A stretch of DNA of 64,000 bases from Nitratireductor indicus C115 (GCF_000300515.1 NZ_AMSI01000001.1:310001-374000), one strand, 5' to 3'; shown: positions 46,239 through 57,929, counted from the stretch's first letter. Numbers and translations are program-made. The notes: generated by a model not told the origin, from the sequence alone.

Positions 46239-46384
46239 GATTTGGTTCGTTCCTCCCGGGGATCGGCCTTTGGCTCGTGCTTTCTGTGGAGTTTTGCGAG
46301 TGACAGGTGCATAAGGCTACACTTTCGCCCAGTAAATGGCCAAGCAAATAGAAGCTGTTCATTCAACGCCACACCAAGGCAGGG

Positions 46385-49120
46385 GTGATCTCCTTGAACG
46401 ACGAAACGCCGATGCGCCAACCCGTGCACCAAAGGGCATTGCAGGCCGCCGCCGAAGGGGCGACGCCTATGATGGCGCAGTTTATCGAGATCAAGATGGC
46501 GAATCCCGATTCGCTGCTGTTCTATCGGATGGGCGATTTCTACGAGCTGTTTTTTGAAGACGCCGAAGTGGCCAGCCGCGCCCTTGGCATCACGCTGACC
46601 AAGCGTGGCAAGCATCAGGGCGACGACATTCCCATGTGCGGCGTCCCGGTACACGCCGCCGACGATTATCTGCAGAAGCTCATCGCGCTCGGCCATCGTG
46701 TCGCCGTGTGCGAACAGATGGAAGATCCCGCCGAAGCCAAGAAGCGCGGCGCCAAATCCGTCGTGAAGCGCGATGTGATCCGCCTGGTGACACCCGGCAC
46801 CATCACCGAGGAAAAGCTGCTCGATCCCTCCGAGGCCAATTATCTGATGGCACTCGGCCGGGTGAAAGGCGGCGATGCCGACAGCATGGCGCTTGCCTGG
46901 ATCGACATTTCCACCGGCGCCTTCCGCGTTGCCGCGACGCGGCCCGACCGGCTCCTGGCCGACATATTGCGCATCGATCCGCGCGAGCTGATCGTGCCCG
47001 ACCCGGCCTATTACGATCCGGAGCTGAAGCCGGTCTTCGATGTCGTTGGTCGCACCGCCAGCCCGCAGCCGGGGAACCTGTTCGATTCCGCCTCCGCCGA
47101 AATGCGCCTGACGCGTTTTTATGGCGTGGCGACGCTGGAGGGATTTGGGCGCTTCTCGCGCGCCGAGCTCTCGGCGATCTCCGGTGCCGTCGCCTATGTG
47201 GAAAAGACGCAGAAGGCCGAACGCCCTCCGCTCGGTCGGCCGGAGCGCGACGAGGAGGAGGCGGCACTTTTCATCGATCCCGCCACCCGCGCCAATCTGG
47301 AACTGGCGAGGACGCTTTCGGGCAATCGCGACGGCAGTCTCCTGAAGGCGATAGATCGCACCGTCACGGGAGCTGGAAGCAGGCTTCTGGCCGAGCGTCT
47401 GATGTCACCACTTACCGATCCCGAGGCAATCGGCGCGCGGCTCGATGCGGTTTCGTTTTTCCTCGGGGAGCCGTCGCTGCGCGACATGGCGCGCGGTCTT
47501 CTCAAGGGCGTGCCGGACATTGCCCGTGCGCTATCGCGCCTGGCACTCAATCGAGGCGGCCCGCGCGATCTGGGTGCGCTGGCGGCGGGTTTCGAGGCTG
47601 CGCACGGCGTTGCCGAAATCCTGCACGGCAAGCCGGTTCCGGCTGAGATCGCTGCAGCGCTTTCCGGCATTGCCGCGCTTCCCATGGAGTTTGCCGCCCA
47701 TCTCGACCGGGCGCTTGCCGAGGAATTGCCGCTTCTGAAGCGTGACGGCGGTTTCATCCGCGCCGGCTACAATGAAGAGCTGGACGAGATGCGCGCCCTG
47801 CGCGACCAGTCGCGCCGGGTGATTGCCGAGATGGAGCGGGCGCTTGCCGAGGAGACCGGCATCCGTTCTTTGAAAATCCGGCACAACAACGTGCTTGGCT
47901 ACTATATCGAGGTTACGGCCAACAATGCCGAGGTGATGACCGGTTCGGACGAAGCCAAGGCGCGCTTTATTCACCGTCAGACCATGGCAAACGCCATGCG
48001 CTTCACCACGACGGAGCTGGCGGGGCTTGAGACGAAGATCGCCAATGCCGCCGACCGCGCGTTGCAGATCGAGCTCGGCGTCTTCGACGTGCTCCTGGAC
48101 GAGGCGGTCAGGGCGGCGAACGCCATCCGCGCCGCATCCGACGCATTGGCCGTGCTCGACGTTTCGGCTGCTCTTGCCCAGATTGCCGAGGCCGAAAACT
48201 ATTGCCGCCCGCATGTGGATGGCAGCCTCGATTTTCACATCGAAGGCGGGCGCCATCCGGTTGTCGAACAGGCGCTGCGCCGGCAGGTCGCGGAGCCCTT
48301 CGTCGCCAATGATTGCGACCTTTCGCCGGTGGAGGGCGAGAAGCACGGCGCGATCTGGTTGCTGACGGGCCCCAATATGGGCGGTAAGTCGACCTTCCTG
48401 CGCCAGAACGCGTTGATAGCGGTCATGGCGCAGATGGGATCCTTTGTGCCGGCGGCGCTGGCCCGCATCGGCGTGGTGGACCGTCTCTTCTCGCGCGTCG
48501 GCGCTTCGGATGATCTGGCGCGTGGGCGTTCGACCTTCATGGTCGAGATGGTGGAGACGGCGGCGATCCTGAACCAGGCGGGCGAACGCGCGCTGGTGAT
48601 TCTCGATGAGATCGGTCGCGGCACCGCCACTTTCGATGGCCTATCCATCGCCTGGGCGGCGGTCGAATATCTGCACGAGCAGAACCGTTGCCGGGCGCTT
48701 TTCGCTACGCATTTCCATGAGATGACGGCACTTTCGGAAAAGCTGCCACGTCTGTCCAACGTGACCATGCGGGTGAAGGAGTTCGAGGGTGACGTGGTGT
48801 TCCTGCACGAGGTCGGTCGAGGCGCGGCCGATCGCTCCTATGGCGTGCAGGTCGCGCGGCTCGCAGGGCTTCCGCATGCCGTTGTCGAGCGCGCCCGCGA
48901 GGTTCTGCATCAGCTTGAGGAAGGCGAGACCTCCGGCAAGGCATCGAAGCTCATCGACGATCTGCCGCTGTTTTCCGTTGCCATGAAGAAGGAAGCGGAA
49001 GCGCCGAAGACGCCGGACCGGCTGGGAGCCGAGCTGAGCGCGATCAATCCCGACGATCTGACCCCGCGCGAGGCTCTGGAAGCGCTCTACCGGCTGAAGC
49101 AGCTCGCTGCCGGGAAATAG
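46385..49120 (+). CDS. mutS: DNA mismatch repair protein MutS
   Basis: Recognises mismatches and starts repair with MutL. The 911-residue protein has the mismatch-binding motif [19 protein letters not shown] (Phe-x-Glu: FYE), the core lever domains, Walker [28 protein letters not shown] and the Walker [16 protein letters not shown] at 46385 and an ATG at 46412 are both possible starts; the residues between are not conserved. The stop TAG is the first codon of repeat copy D. Confidence 0.95.
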   Translation: MISLNDETPMRQPVHQRALQAAAEGATPMMAQFIEIKMANPDSLLFYRMGDFYELFFEDAEVASRALGITLTKRGKHQGDDIPMCGVPVHAADDYLQKLIALGHRVAVCEQMEDPAEAKKRGAKSVVKRDVIRLVTPGTITEEKLLDPSEANYLMALGRVKGGDADSMALAWIDISTGAFRVAATRPDRLLADILRIDPRELIVPDPAYYDPELKPVFDVVGRTASPQPGNLFDSASAEMRLTRFYGVATLEGFGRFSRAELSAISGAVAYVEKTQKAERPPLGRPERDEEEAALFIDPATRANLELARTLSGNRDGSLLKAIDRTVTGAGSRLLAERLMSPLTDPEAIGARLDAVSFFLGEPSLRDMARGLLKGVPDIARALSRLALNRGGPRDLGALAAGFEAAHGVAEILHGKPVPAEIAAALSGIAALPMEFAAHLDRALAEELPLLKRDGGFIRAGYNEELDEMRALRDQSRRVIAEMERALAEETGIRSLKIRHNNVLGYYIEVTANNAEVMTGSDEAKARFIHRQTMANAMRFTTTELAGLETKIANAADRALQIELGVFDVLLDEAVRAANAIRAASDALAVLDVSAALAQIAEAENYCRPHVDGSLDFHIEGGRHPVVEQALRRQVAEPFVANDCDLSPVEGEKHGAIWLLTGPNMGGKSTFLRQNALIAVMAQMGSFVPAALARIGVVDRLFSRVGASDDLARGRSTFMVEMVETAAILNQAGERALVILDEIGRGTATFDGLSIAWAAVEYLHEQNRCRALFATHFHEMTALSEKLPRLSNVTMRVKEFEGDVVFLHEVGRGAADRSYGVQVARLAGLPHAVVERAREVLHQLEEGETSGKASKLIDDLPLFSVAMKKEAEAPKTPDRLGAELSAINPDDLTPREALEALYRLKQLAAGK

Positions 49121-49222
49121 AGAATTTTGCAGTCAGATGGAAACATCTGACGTCCGCATAAATGCGCAAAAACAAGGAGATGGAGCGGAGAAGCGTTTAC
49201 ATGAAACGGTGAACCGCTCCAG
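49118..49222 (+). repeat. Palindromic double-hairpin repeat, copy D
   Basis: Begins with the mutS stop, TAGAGAATTTTGCAGTC. Hairpin 1 is TCAGATG/CATCTGA, a G-C to A-T change on both sides relative to copy A. Hairpin 2 is GGAGCGG/CCGCTCC in place of AGATCGG/CCGATCT, again changed on both sides, with the inner GTTT/AAAC stem kept. It ends CCGCTCCAG. About 30 bp of unrelated sequence separates it from fragment E. Confidence 0.85.
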
Positions 49223-49252
49223 GCCGGAATGGCAAAGACAGCCTCCAGCCCG

Positions 49253-49272
49253 CCTGACTGCGAAATGCTCTA
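49253..49272 (-). repeat. Palindromic repeat leader, fragment E (after rsm22)
   Basis: On the minus strand the rsm22 stop opens the sequence TAGAGCATTTCGCAGTCAGG, identical to the first 20 bases of copies A-C but for one base. It faces copy D tail to tail in the mutS/rsm22 convergent gap. The rest of the element is missing. Confidence 0.75.
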
Positions 49273-50232
49273 AATCGCGTCGCCCCAGCCGGCCTTGCGC
49301 GCTGTCTTGAACGCCGGGCCTTCGCGCCGGGTCACCAGCCTTTCCTCCACGGTTCCCTGTGCGAGACAGAGCTTCAGCCGAACCATGCCGCTTGCGGTGC
49401 GGGGTGGCGCGAGCACACGGGCCGGGCGCTCATCGACGGGATGGCGCGAAACGGCGACGTAGCTGAATTTCTCGTCCTCCCATGGCACCTCGCCGCCCTT
49501 GGCCGTGCGATGCAGGCGCGAGCGGGCGACACGCCGCGAAAAATGGCACCAGTCCGGCGCAGCAATCGGGCAGGGGGCTTCATGCGGGCACGGGGCGATG
49601 ACATGCGCCCCTGCCGCGATCAGGCGTTTCCGCACCGCAACGATGCGTTGCCAGCCGGCCGGTGTGCCCGGTTCCACGATCACCAGCGTGTCGCTGGCAA
49701 GCGTCCACAACCTGTCGACAAGCATATCGCGCGCTGCGGGGGCGAGTTCGTCCAGCACATAGCACAGTGTCACGAGGTCTGCTTTTTCAAGGTCGGAAAG
49801 TCCGTCCTCAACCTTTGCCGCTTTCCAGGAGACAGCAATTCCGGTCGCCGCTTGCGCAAGCCGTATGCCGGCCTCTCGCATGGCAGGACTTGCCTCGACC
49901 ATGGTCGCGCTTGCGATGCCTTGCCATTTGTCGCGGGTAGCCCAAAGCGCCGTTCCCGGCCCCGCGCCCACATCGAGCAGGGTCGCCGGCGAAAAGCCCT
50001 CCCTCCGCATCGCCACTTCACCGAGTGCCTGTCTCACGGCAGCGAAGGTGGCCGGCAACCGTGTGGCAAGATAGGCTTTTGCAGCCAGATCGTCGGCCAC
50101 ATGCAATCTGCCGTCGCGTGTCTCGGCCCGGTAGCGGCGTGAAAGCAGCTCCGCGGCACGCTGAATTTCGGCAAGCGGCGTTCCTTCGAGCGTGGCATCC
50201 ACTGCCTGGCGAAGTGCGGCGGGAAGCTCCAT
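49270..50232 (-). CDS. Rsm22-family (mitochondrial small-subunit assembly-like) methyltransferase
   Basis: A 320-residue protein of the Rsm22 family, bacterial relatives of a mitochondrial ribosome-assembly methyltransferase. The SAM fold has LLDVGAGPGTALWATRD and LVTLCYVLDELAP. The cysteine set in APCPHEAPCPIAAPDWCHFSRR is the family's metal-cluster region. The ATG at 50232 is chosen; 21 codons above it lack conservation. The stop TAG is the first codon of repeat fragment E. Convergent with mutS and divergent from glnD. Target unknown in bacteria. Confidence 0.85.
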   Translation of the reverse strand: MELPAALRQAVDATLEGTPLAEIQRAAELLSRRYRAETRDGRLHVADDLAAKAYLATRLPATFAAVRQALGEVAMRREGFSPATLLDVGAGPGTALWATRDKWQGIASATMVEASPAMREAGIRLAQAATGIAVSWKAAKVEDGLSDLEKADLVTLCYVLDELAPAARDMLVDRLWTLASDTLVIVEPGTPAGWQRIVAVRKRLIAAGAHVIAPCPHEAPCPIAAPDWCHFSRRVARSRLHRTAKGGEVPWEDEKFSYVAVSRHPVDERPARVLAPPRTASGMVRLKLCLAQGTVEERLVTRREGPAFKTARKAGWGDAI

Positions 50233-50378
50233 GTCCGAGGCGCCCTTTGTGTTGAAAACCTGAACCGGGATAGCGGCCAGGAGTTGCCGCTGCAACTACC
50301 CAGGGAGCCGAAAACGCGCTATACAGCGCCGCCGACGCCGGGCGAACACCGCTTCGCTGCGGCCAACACGGGAAGTCC

Positions 50379-53177
50379 ATGGCCAAGGTACCTCTCAAGC
50401 TCGATCAGATCATCGATGGCTCTGCTCTGCGTGCGGAGCTGACCGCTCTCGCCAAAGACAGGAGCGAACCCGAACTGCGCAAGGCGGTTCTGGCGACGCT
50501 GAAGGAGCATGTCGCGGAAGGCCGCAAGGTTGCCGAAACCATGCTGATGGCCGATGGCGGCGGCACCGCCTGTGCTGCGCGTCTTTCTCATCTGATGGAC
50601 GAGATCATCGCCTCGCTGCATCATTTCGCGGCGACCCACGTCTATCCGACGCAAAACCCCTCGGCTGCCGAACGCATGGCAATCGTTGCGGTCGGCGGTT
50701 ATGGCCGCGGCACGCTGGCGCCCGGTTCCGATATCGATCTTCTGTTTCTCCTGCCTTACAAGCAGACCCCCTGGGGCGAACAGATTGTCGAATATGTGCT
50801 CTACATGCTCTGGGATATGGGCCTGAAGGTGGGTCACGCCACCCGCAACATCGATGAATGCATGCGCCAGGCGCTGACGGACATGACGATCCGCACTGCC
50901 GTTCTCGAGGCGCGTTTCATTTGCGGGGAAGAGCCCCTCTACGACGAGATGGTCAAGCGTTTCGATGAGGAAGTCGTCAAGGACACCGGCGCCGAATACA
51001 GCCAGGCCAAGCTCGCCGAGCGCGATCTGCGCCACGCCAAGGCCGGCGAGAGCCGCTATCTGGTGGAACCTAATGTGAAGGACGGCAAAGGCGGCCTGCG
51101 CGATCTGCACACGCTGTTCTGGATCGGCAAATATTTCTACCGTGTGCGCGAGGCCGAGGAACTGGTTGGCAAGGGGGTATTCACCCGACAGGAATACCTG
51201 CAGTTCCGCAAGGCCGAGGATTTTCTCTGGGCCGTGCGCTGCCACATGCACTTTCTCACCGGCAAGGCCGAGGAGCGGCTGCACTTCGATATTCAGCGCG
51301 ATATCGCCGAGCGCCTTGGATACACCAGCCATCCGGGCCTTTCGGCTGTCGAGCGCTTCATGAAGCACTACTTCCTGACGGCCAAGGGCGTCGGCGACCT
51401 GACGCGCATTTTCTGCGCCGCGCTTGAGGAAGAACAGGGCAAGCATGCTCCGGGCTTCAATCGCCTGTTCATGAGCTTCTCGCGCCGCCGCCGGAAGCTT
51501 GCCGGAACGAGCGATTTCATCGTCGACAATCATCGCATCAACGTGGCCGACGAGGGGGTTTTCGAGCGCGATCCGGTCAATTTGCTGAGGCTTTTCTGGT
51601 TCGCAGACAAGCATGGGCTGGAATATCACCCCGAAGCGCTGAAGCTGCTCACCCGCTCGCTGAAGCTGATCGACCGCAACCTGCGCCGCGACAAGGAGGC
51701 GAACCGCCTCTTCATGGATATCCTGACCTCGGACCGCGATCCCGCGCTGAACATGCGCCGCATGAACGAGGCCGGGGTTCTCGGCAAGCTCATCCCCGAC
51801 TTCAACAAGATCGTGGCGATGATGCAGTTCAACATGTACCACCACTACACGGTGGATGAGCATCTCATCCGCTGCATCGGCGTCCTGTCCGAGATCGAGC
51901 ATGGCGATGGCGAGAAGCTGCATCCGCTTTCCCATTCGCTGATGCCCTCGCTGAAGGCGTGGCGGCCCGTGCTCTATACGGCTGTCCTGCTGCACGACAT
52001 TGCCAAGGGCAGGCCCGAGGATCATTCCACGGCAGGCGCACGCATCGCCCGCAGGCTCTGCCCGCATATGGGCTTCGATGCCAAGGAAACCGAGATGATT
52101 GCCTGGCTGGTCGAGCATCATCTCGACATGTCCATGGTGGCCCAGACCCGCGATCTCAACGACCGCAAGACGATCCAGGATTTCGCCGATCTGGTGCAAT
52201 CCGTGGAACGGCTGAAATTGCTTCTTGTGCTCACGGTTTGCGATATACGCGGTGTCGGCCCCGGTGTTTGGAACGGCTGGAAAGGCCAGTTGCTGCGCAC
52301 GCTCTACTACGAGACGGAGCTGCTTTTGACCGGCGGCTTCTCGGAAGCCTCGCGTTCCACCCGTGCGGATGAGGCGCGCCAGCGTCTGGCGGCGGCTCTT
52401 GCCGATCGTGATTGGGCGGAAGCCGAAACGGAGCGCTATCTCGGCCTTCACTACTCGGCCTATCTGCTTGCCGTCGATCTGGACGACCAGGTTCGCCACG
52501 CTGAATTCATCCGCGAGGCCGAGGCCCAGAAGAAGCCGCTTGCCACCATGGTCAAGCCGCACACATTCGAGGCCGTGACGGAGGTCACCGTCTTTGCGCC
52601 GGATCACCCGCGTCTGCTCTCCGTCATCGCCGGTGCGTGCTCAGCGGCCGGGGCGAACATCGTCGATGCGCAAATCTTCACCACCACCCATGGGCGGGCG
52701 CTCGATACGATCCTGATCGGCCGCGAATTCGACTTCGACGAGGACGAGCGCCGCCGCGCCGAGCGCATTGGCCGGCTGATTGAGGATGTGCTGTCAGGCA
52801 AGACCTATCTGCCGGAGATAATCGAGAAACGCGCCAGGCCGCGCCGTTCGACACGGGCATTCCGGGTGGAGCCCCGCGTGGAAATCGGCAATGCCCTGTC
52901 GAACCGTTTCTCGGTTGTCGAGATCAAGGGCCTCGACAGGCCAGGGCTTCTTTCCGAGTTGACGGAGACACTATCCGACCTGTCGCTCGACATCGCCTCC
53001 GCGCACATCACCACATTCGGCGAGAAAGTCATCGATACGTTCTACGTGACGGACCTGACGGGTCAGAAGATCGTCAGTCCCGATCGTCTCGACGCCATCT
53101 GCCGTGCTCTTCTTGAAACGCTGGAACATGGCGTCCAGCGTCCCGCCAAGGGTAAGTCCAGGACGGCCGCCGAATGA
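50379..53177 (+). CDS. glnD: Bifunctional PII uridylyltransferase / uridylyl-removing enzyme
   Basis: The nitrogen sensor: uridylylates PII proteins when glutamine is low and removes UMP when it is high. The 932-residue protein has the nucleotidyltransferase site [19 protein letters not shown], the GlnD-type [19 protein letters not shown], the HD hydrolase site [14 protein letters not shown], and two C-terminal ACT domains ([20 protein letters not shown] and [20 protein letters not shown]). ATG at 50379 after GGAAG. Followed by murJ, a typical order here. Confidence 0.95.
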   Translation: MAKVPLKLDQIIDGSALRAELTALAKDRSEPELRKAVLATLKEHVAEGRKVAETMLMADGGGTACAARLSHLMDEIIASLHHFAATHVYPTQNPSAAERMAIVAVGGYGRGTLAPGSDIDLLFLLPYKQTPWGEQIVEYVLYMLWDMGLKVGHATRNIDECMRQALTDMTIRTAVLEARFICGEEPLYDEMVKRFDEEVVKDTGAEYSQAKLAERDLRHAKAGESRYLVEPNVKDGKGGLRDLHTLFWIGKYFYRVREAEELVGKGVFTRQEYLQFRKAEDFLWAVRCHMHFLTGKAEERLHFDIQRDIAERLGYTSHPGLSAVERFMKHYFLTAKGVGDLTRIFCAALEEEQGKHAPGFNRLFMSFSRRRRKLAGTSDFIVDNHRINVADEGVFERDPVNLLRLFWFADKHGLEYHPEALKLLTRSLKLIDRNLRRDKEANRLFMDILTSDRDPALNMRRMNEAGVLGKLIPDFNKIVAMMQFNMYHHYTVDEHLIRCIGVLSEIEHGDGEKLHPLSHSLMPSLKAWRPVLYTAVLLHDIAKGRPEDHSTAGARIARRLCPHMGFDAKETEMIAWLVEHHLDMSMVAQTRDLNDRKTIQDFADLVQSVERLKLLLVLTVCDIRGVGPGVWNGWKGQLLRTLYYETELLLTGGFSEASRSTRADEARQRLAAALADRDWAEAETERYLGLHYSAYLLAVDLDDQVRHAEFIREAEAQKKPLATMVKPHTFEAVTEVTVFAPDHPRLLSVIAGACSAAGANIVDAQIFTTTHGRALDTILIGREFDFDEDERRRAERIGRLIEDVLSGKTYLPEIIEKRARPRRSTRAFRVEPRVEIGNALSNRFSVVEIKGLDRPGLLSELTETLSDLSLDIASAHITTFGEKVIDTFYVTDLTGQKIVSPDRLDAICRALLETLEHGVQRPAKGKSRTAAE

Positions 53178-53303
53178 GTGCGGGAACAAAGGGCGCAATT
53201 GCGTCGTGCGTCGCGCGCTGCAACGTTTCGGCATGGGGCCTCAAATGAGCATATATTTCAATCGTATACGGTTTCACGCCTTCACCCTCAGGTCGCATCT
53301 TCC

Positions 53304-54893
53304 ATGAGCCTCATCGGTAAATTTGCAAGCGTCGGCAGCGCCACCATGGCAAGCCGCATTCTCGGTTTCGCGCGTGAGGCGCTGATTGCGGCTGCCATCG
53401 GCGTTGGGCCGGTGACAGACGCTTTCTATGCCGCTTTCCGCTTTCCCAATCTGTTCCGCCGGCTGTTTGCCGAAGGTGCGTTCAACACGGCCTTCATCCC
53501 ATTGTTCGCCAAGGAAATAGAGGGCGGTGGCCTGGAAGCCGCGCGCCGTTTCGGCGAAGATGTCCTGGCGGTCCTGATCACCGTTCTGCTTGGCCTTTCG
53601 GCCTTGGCGATGATCGCCATGCCCGTTCTCGTCGCAACCATCATCGCGCCGGGGTTCACCACCTCGCCGGAAAAATTCGACCTGACCGTGCTGATGACGC
53701 GGATCATGTTTCCCTACCTGTTCTGCATGTCGCTGGTGGCGATGTTCTCGGGCATTCTCAACGCCATGCGCCGCTATTTTCTGGCCGCGCTGGTGCCCAC
53801 GCTGCTGAACGTCATCCTCATCGGCGTTCTGCTCGCCGCCCTTTACTGGGGGCTTGATCCGCGGCGCACCGGCGTCTGGCTTGCCTGGGGTGTGTTCGCC
53901 TCCGGTCTGGCACAGCTCGCTTTCCTCATCCAGGGCGCCCGCCGCGAAGGCTTTTCCATGCGCGTGCGCCGTCCCCGGCTGACACCCGGCGTCAAGCGGC
54001 TCCTCGTCCTGATGGCGCCGGCGCTGGTCACCGGCGGCATCATGCAAATCAATCTTCTGGTGGGGCAGATCATCGCCTCCACGCAGGAAAATGCCATCGG
54101 CCTTCTGAATTTCGCGGACCGCATCAACCAGCTTCCGCTTGGCGTGATAGGCATCGCGGTCGGTGTCGTGCTTCTGCCGGAGCTGGCGCGTGCCCTGAAG
54201 GCAGGTGATTTCGACGACGCCCAGCACTTGCAGAACCGCTCGCTGGAATTCGCGCTCGGGCTCACTCTGCCGGCGGCCATCGGCCTGATGGTGATGCCCG
54301 GCCCCATCGTCTCGCTGCTTTATGAGCGCGGTCAGTTCACCGCCAACGACACGGCTCTCACGGCTGCCGCACTGGCGGCCTTTGCAAGCGGCCTGCCGGC
54401 CTATGTGTTGACCAAGGTGTTCCAGCCCGGCTTCTTCGCCCGCGAGGATATGAAGACGCCGATGTGGTTTTCGCTGGTCACCGTGGTCGTTAACATCGTG
54501 CTCAGCCTCATCTTCTTTCCGCTCTACGGCCATGTGGCCATCGCCGCAGCAACGTCTGTTTCAGCATGGGTGAATGTTCTGCTTCTGGCAGTCACGCTCT
54601 GGCGGCGGGGTGATTTTCGGCCCTCCGCGATCACGCTGCGCCGCATCTTCTTCATGCTCGTCGCGTCATTGGCGATGGGGGTGGCCGTGTGGGCGCTGCT
54701 GACAGGGCTCGCAGACTTTGTGCAGCACGGTCATCTGCTGATACGCCTCCTGACGGCAATTGGCATCATTCTTGTGGCCGCGATTGTCTATTTCGGCGTT
54801 GCATTGGCCAGCGGGGGAATAGACCGCAGCGAGCTCAGCCGCTCTGTTCGACGCGGCAGGAAGCCGAAGCAGGTCGATGCTTCCGGCCAGTGA
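53304..54893 (+). CDS. murJ: Lipid II flippase MurJ
   Basis: Moves the peptidoglycan precursor lipid II across the inner membrane. The 529-residue protein has about 14 membrane segments and MviN/MurJ signatures: SRILGFAREALIAAAIGVG, DAFYAAFRFPNLFRRLFAEG, NTAFIPLF and FQPGFFAREDMKTP. ATG at 53304 matches the normal N-terminus (MSLIGKFASVGSATMASR). It lies 126 bp after glnD. Confidence 0.95.
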   Translation: MSLIGKFASVGSATMASRILGFAREALIAAAIGVGPVTDAFYAAFRFPNLFRRLFAEGAFNTAFIPLFAKEIEGGGLEAARRFGEDVLAVLITVLLGLSALAMIAMPVLVATIIAPGFTTSPEKFDLTVLMTRIMFPYLFCMSLVAMFSGILNAMRRYFLAALVPTLLNVILIGVLLAALYWGLDPRRTGVWLAWGVFASGLAQLAFLIQGARREGFSMRVRRPRLTPGVKRLLVLMAPALVTGGIMQINLLVGQIIASTQENAIGLLNFADRINQLPLGVIGIAVGVVLLPELARALKAGDFDDAQHLQNRSLEFALGLTLPAAIGLMVMPGPIVSLLYERGQFTANDTALTAAALAAFASGLPAYVLTKVFQPGFFAREDMKTPMWFSLVTVVVNIVLSLIFFPLYGHVAIAAATSVSAWVNVLLLAVTLWRRGDFRPSAITLRRIFFMLVASLAMGVAVWALLTGLADFVQHGHLLIRLLTAIGIILVAAIVYFGVALASGGIDRSELSRSVRRGRKPKQVDASGQ

Positions 54894-54946
54894 CGGCTGG
54901 CATTGACGGCCTGCCATTAACGGAAATCGAAACCCTTTTTGCTAGC

Positions 54947-56191
54947 ATGCCGTCTCCCGCGTCCAATGCGGGCGCAGCGGGAGACGGCGACGTGCAGCAG
55001 CAACGGCTTTATTATATCGACTTCCTGAGGGTCTCGGCATTCCTGCTGCTGATTGCCTATCACGCTTCGGTGGCCTTCTTTCCGGATATGAAATGGCTGA
55101 TCGAGGCGCCGGACGGCAGCCCTGCCCTTTCGTTGATCATGAAATTTCCGCGGGCCTGGCGGCTGGCGTTGCTGTTTTTCGTTTCCGGCATGGGCACATG
55201 GTTCGTGTTCCGCCGCGTGAGCAGCTTTGCCTTTCTGAAGGGCCGTTTCCTGCGCCTCTTCCCGCCGCTTATTTTCGCTATGTGCGTCATCGTCGTGCCG
55301 CAGGTCTGGTACGAGCGGATGTATGAGGAAGGGTATCAGGGGTCCTTCCTCACCTTCTGGCTGACGCGCTATTTCACCGAGGGCAAATATCCCGATGGCA
55401 ATTTCACCTGGGCGCATATGTGGTTCGTCGCCTATCTCCTGTCGATGACCTTCGTCTGCTATCCGGTCTTCCGCCTGCTGGATCATCCCCGGGCAAAACC
55501 CGTGACGGACTGGTTCGAGAGAACGGCGGCCTCTCCCTTCGTCTACCTGTTCTTCCTGCTGCCGCTGGTTCTCAATCTGGCCCTGTCGCCCATTTTTCCG
55601 CGCCAGACCAACTCGCTCTACAATGACGGTGCGTGGTTTGCCGTATGGGCAAGCTGGTTCGGTCTCGGCTTCCTCTTTGCGCGCCATCACCGTTCTCTGA
55701 TCGACGGGCTCGTTGCCCGCCGCTGGGCAAGCGCGGCCATGGCGATGGGCCTGACCCTGGTGCTTTACGCCTTCTCATGGACCGATCTCGGCGGATTATC
55801 CATCGGCGATTACGATCGCATGACCCCGCTCTACAAGGCTCTTCTACTGGCGCTTGCCTGGGTCATGATCTTGATGCTGTGCGGTTTTGCCGCCCTCCAC
55901 ATCAATGGCCCCAGCAAGACGGTGGCCTGGCTGAACCGCAAGGTTTTCCCGCTTTATATCGTCCACCAGACCATTGTCGTTGCCGCGCTTTATTACGTGT
56001 TGCCGCTGGGACTCGGTGTTTGGGAGGAATACGGGCTTGTCCTGTTCGCCACCTTTGCCGGTTCCTTGTTGTTTGCCATGGCGGCAGAGCTTTTGCCGGG
56101 GCGCCTTGGCCTGCTCGTGGGGCTTGCCCCGCGCACGACGCGCCGCTCCAGTGCAGAGGAAGCACAGGTCCAATCGGCCCGTGGGGCTTGA
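54947..56191 (+). CDS. Acyltransferase 3 family membrane protein (OpgC-like)
   Basis: A protein of about 414 residues with around ten membrane segments. The start of the first segment, RLYYIDFLRVSAFLLLIAYH, carries the catalytic-type histidine (YHAS) of the acyltransferase-3 family. LLFFVSGMGTWFVFRR and the arginine-rich FLKGRFLRLFPPL follow. Overall layout resembles OpgC/MdoC, which succinylates periplasmic glucans, but the donor and acceptor here are unknown. ATG at 54947. It sits between murJ and trpS, which I expect to be adjacent in relatives, so it may be a local insertion. Confidence 0.8.
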   Translation: MPSPASNAGAAGDGDVQQQRLYYIDFLRVSAFLLLIAYHASVAFFPDMKWLIEAPDGSPALSLIMKFPRAWRLALLFFVSGMGTWFVFRRVSSFAFLKGRFLRLFPPLIFAMCVIVVPQVWYERMYEEGYQGSFLTFWLTRYFTEGKYPDGNFTWAHMWFVAYLLSMTFVCYPVFRLLDHPRAKPVTDWFERTAASPFVYLFFLLPLVLNLALSPIFPRQTNSLYNDGAWFAVWASWFGLGFLFARHHRSLIDGLVARRWASAAMAMGLTLVLYAFSWTDLGGLSIGDYDRMTPLYKALLLALAWVMILMLCGFAALHINGPSKTVAWLNRKVFPLYIVHQTIVVAALYYVLPLGLGVWEEYGLVLFATFAGSLLFAMAAELLPGRLGLLVGLAPRTTRRSSAEEAQVQSARGA

Positions 56192-56263
56192 TTGCGGGTT
56201 TGCGCTCGTTCATAAGCTCGTCTCGCGCGCGGCTTTGGCGCGGACCGGCATTCAGGAACGATC

Positions 56264-57331
56264 ATGAGCGAATTCAAGGAGCTCGTCTTCTCCGGCGTTC
56301 AGCCGACGGGCAATCTTCATCTCGGCAATTATCTCGGCGCGCTGCAAAAGTTCGTCGCTCTGCAGGACAGCCACGAATGCATCTATTGCGTGGTCGATCT
56401 GCATTCGCTGACGGCCACTTTGGTGCATGAGGATCTCGCCGAACAGACGCGGTCCATCACTGCGGCTTTCCTGGCCGCCGGCATCGATCCGAAGAAGCAT
56501 ATCGTCTTCAACCAGAGCCAGGTGATGCAGCATGCGGAACTGGCGTGGATTTTCAACTGCGTCGCGCGCATCGGCTGGATGAACCGCATGACCCAGTTCA
56601 AGGACAAGGCTGGAAAGGACCGTGAAAACGCTTCTCTCGGCCTGCTTGCCTATCCGAGCCTGATGGCTGCCGACATTCTCGTCTACCGCGCCACCCATGT
56701 TCCAGTCGGTGACGATCAGAAACAGCATCTGGAGCTGACGCGCGATATCGCGCAGAAATTCAACAATGATTTCTCCAGCCGCATTGCCGATCTCTGCTAT
56801 GGCGTGGAGATGGACGTGGGTGAGGAAAAGGTCAACGGCTTCTTCCCGCTGACCGAGCCGCTGATCGACGGTCCGGTGACGCGCGTCATGAGCTTGCGCG
56901 ATGGCTCGAAGAAGATGTCCAAGTCGGATCCGTCCGATCTGTCGCGCATCAACCTGACCGACGATGCAGACGCCATCTCCAAAAAGATCAAGAAGGCGAA
57001 GACCGACCCGGAGGCACTGCCTTCAGAGGAGGCAGGCCTTGAAGGACGCCCCGAGGCGCTCAACCTCGTGGGCATTTACGCGGCATTGTCGGGCAAGACG
57101 CGCGCCGATGTGTTGGCCGATTTCGGTGGCCGTCAATTCTCCGAGTTCAAGCCGGCGCTGGCTGATCTTGCTGTCGACAAGCTCTCGCCGATTGCAACCG
57201 AGATGCGCCGTATCTCGGCAGACCCCGGATATATCGACAGCGTTCTCAGGGAAGGTTCCGGCCGGGCCCGCGAGAAGGCTGAAGCTACCATGAAGATGGT
57301 GCGCGAAATCATCGGGCTGATCGGCGATTGA
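56264..57331 (+). CDS. trpS: Tryptophanyl-tRNA synthetase
   Basis: Charges tRNA-Trp. The 355-residue class I synthetase has the HIGH-type motif [12 protein letters not shown], the KMSKS loop [11 protein letters not shown], and [18 protein letters not shown], which binds ATP and tryptophan. A normal bacterial length. ATG at 56264 with AGGAA before it. A GC hairpin (GGGCGGG/CCCGCCC, 57403-57419) lies 70 bp downstream, just before usp. Confidence 0.95.
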   Translation: MSEFKELVFSGVQPTGNLHLGNYLGALQKFVALQDSHECIYCVVDLHSLTATLVHEDLAEQTRSITAAFLAAGIDPKKHIVFNQSQVMQHAELAWIFNCVARIGWMNRMTQFKDKAGKDRENASLGLLAYPSLMAADILVYRATHVPVGDDQKQHLELTRDIAQKFNNDFSSRIADLCYGVEMDVGEEKVNGFFPLTEPLIDGPVTRVMSLRDGSKKMSKSDPSDLSRINLTDDADAISKKIKKAKTDPEALPSEEAGLEGRPEALNLVGIYAALSGKTRADVLADFGGRQFSEFKPALADLAVDKLSPIATEMRRISADPGYIDSVLREGSGRAREKAEATMKMVREIIGLIGD

Positions 57332-57437
57332 CCGACGCGTGATCGAGCAAATACGCATCGTCTTGCCGAATTTCAGCGGCAATGGCAGATTGCGACCGTG
57401 TGGGGCGGGGTGCCCGCCCACGAAACAGGACGGGTGA

Positions 57438-57929
57438 ATGGTCTCAAAACGACTGATCCGCGAGGCGGGGCACCGCCGTAAATTCCTCGTCATTATCGAC
57501 GACACGCCTGAATGCGAAAGGGCTGCCGCCTATGCGGCCCGTCGCGTGCAGGCCACCAGCGGTGGTCTGGTGCTGCTTTTCGTGATCGAGCCGGGTGATT
57601 TCCAGCATTGGCTCGGCGTCGAACAGATCATGCGCGAGGAGGCGATGACAACCGCCAAGGCCGCGCTCGATACCCATGCGGTGAAGATTCGCGAAAATCT
57701 CGGCCTCGAACCGGAACTGGTCGTGCGCGAGGGCAAACCCGCCGATGAAATTCACAAGCTGATCGAGGAAGACCAGGATATCGCGATTCTGGTTCTTGCT
57801 GCCGGCAATGCCAAGGAAGGGCCGGGGCCGCTCGTCTCCTCCATCGCCGGCAAGAGCGCTGCATTTCCAATCCCGGTCACCGTCGTGCCGCACAATCTCA
57901 GCGACGAAGAGATCGAAAGCCTGGCATAG
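57438..57929 (+). CDS. Universal stress protein (UspA family)
   Basis: A 163-residue single-domain Usp. The first strand KFLVIIDDTPECERAAAYAA carries the conserved DDT/S start of the fold. VVREGKPADEIHKLI and the ILVLAAGNAKEGPGPLVSSI region correspond to the ATP-binding loop, here with G-x-x-x-G-P in a non-standard spacing. Nucleotide binding is uncertain. It lies between trpS and the Irr-controlled Fe-S scaffold gene, as in other Rhizobiales. Confidence 0.85.
   Translation: MVSKRLIREAGHRRKFLVIIDDTPECERAAAYAARRVQATSGGLVLLFVIEPGDFQHWLGVEQIMREEAMTTAKAALDTHAVKIRENLGLEPELVVREGKPADEIHKLIEEDQDIAILVLAAGNAKEGPGPLVSSIAGKSAAFPIPVTVVPHNLSDEEIESLA

Noticed and set aside
50319-52607. A 762-codon minus-strand open frame opposite glnD.
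   Set aside because: GlnD motifs are complete on the plus strand; the antisense frame has no family features.
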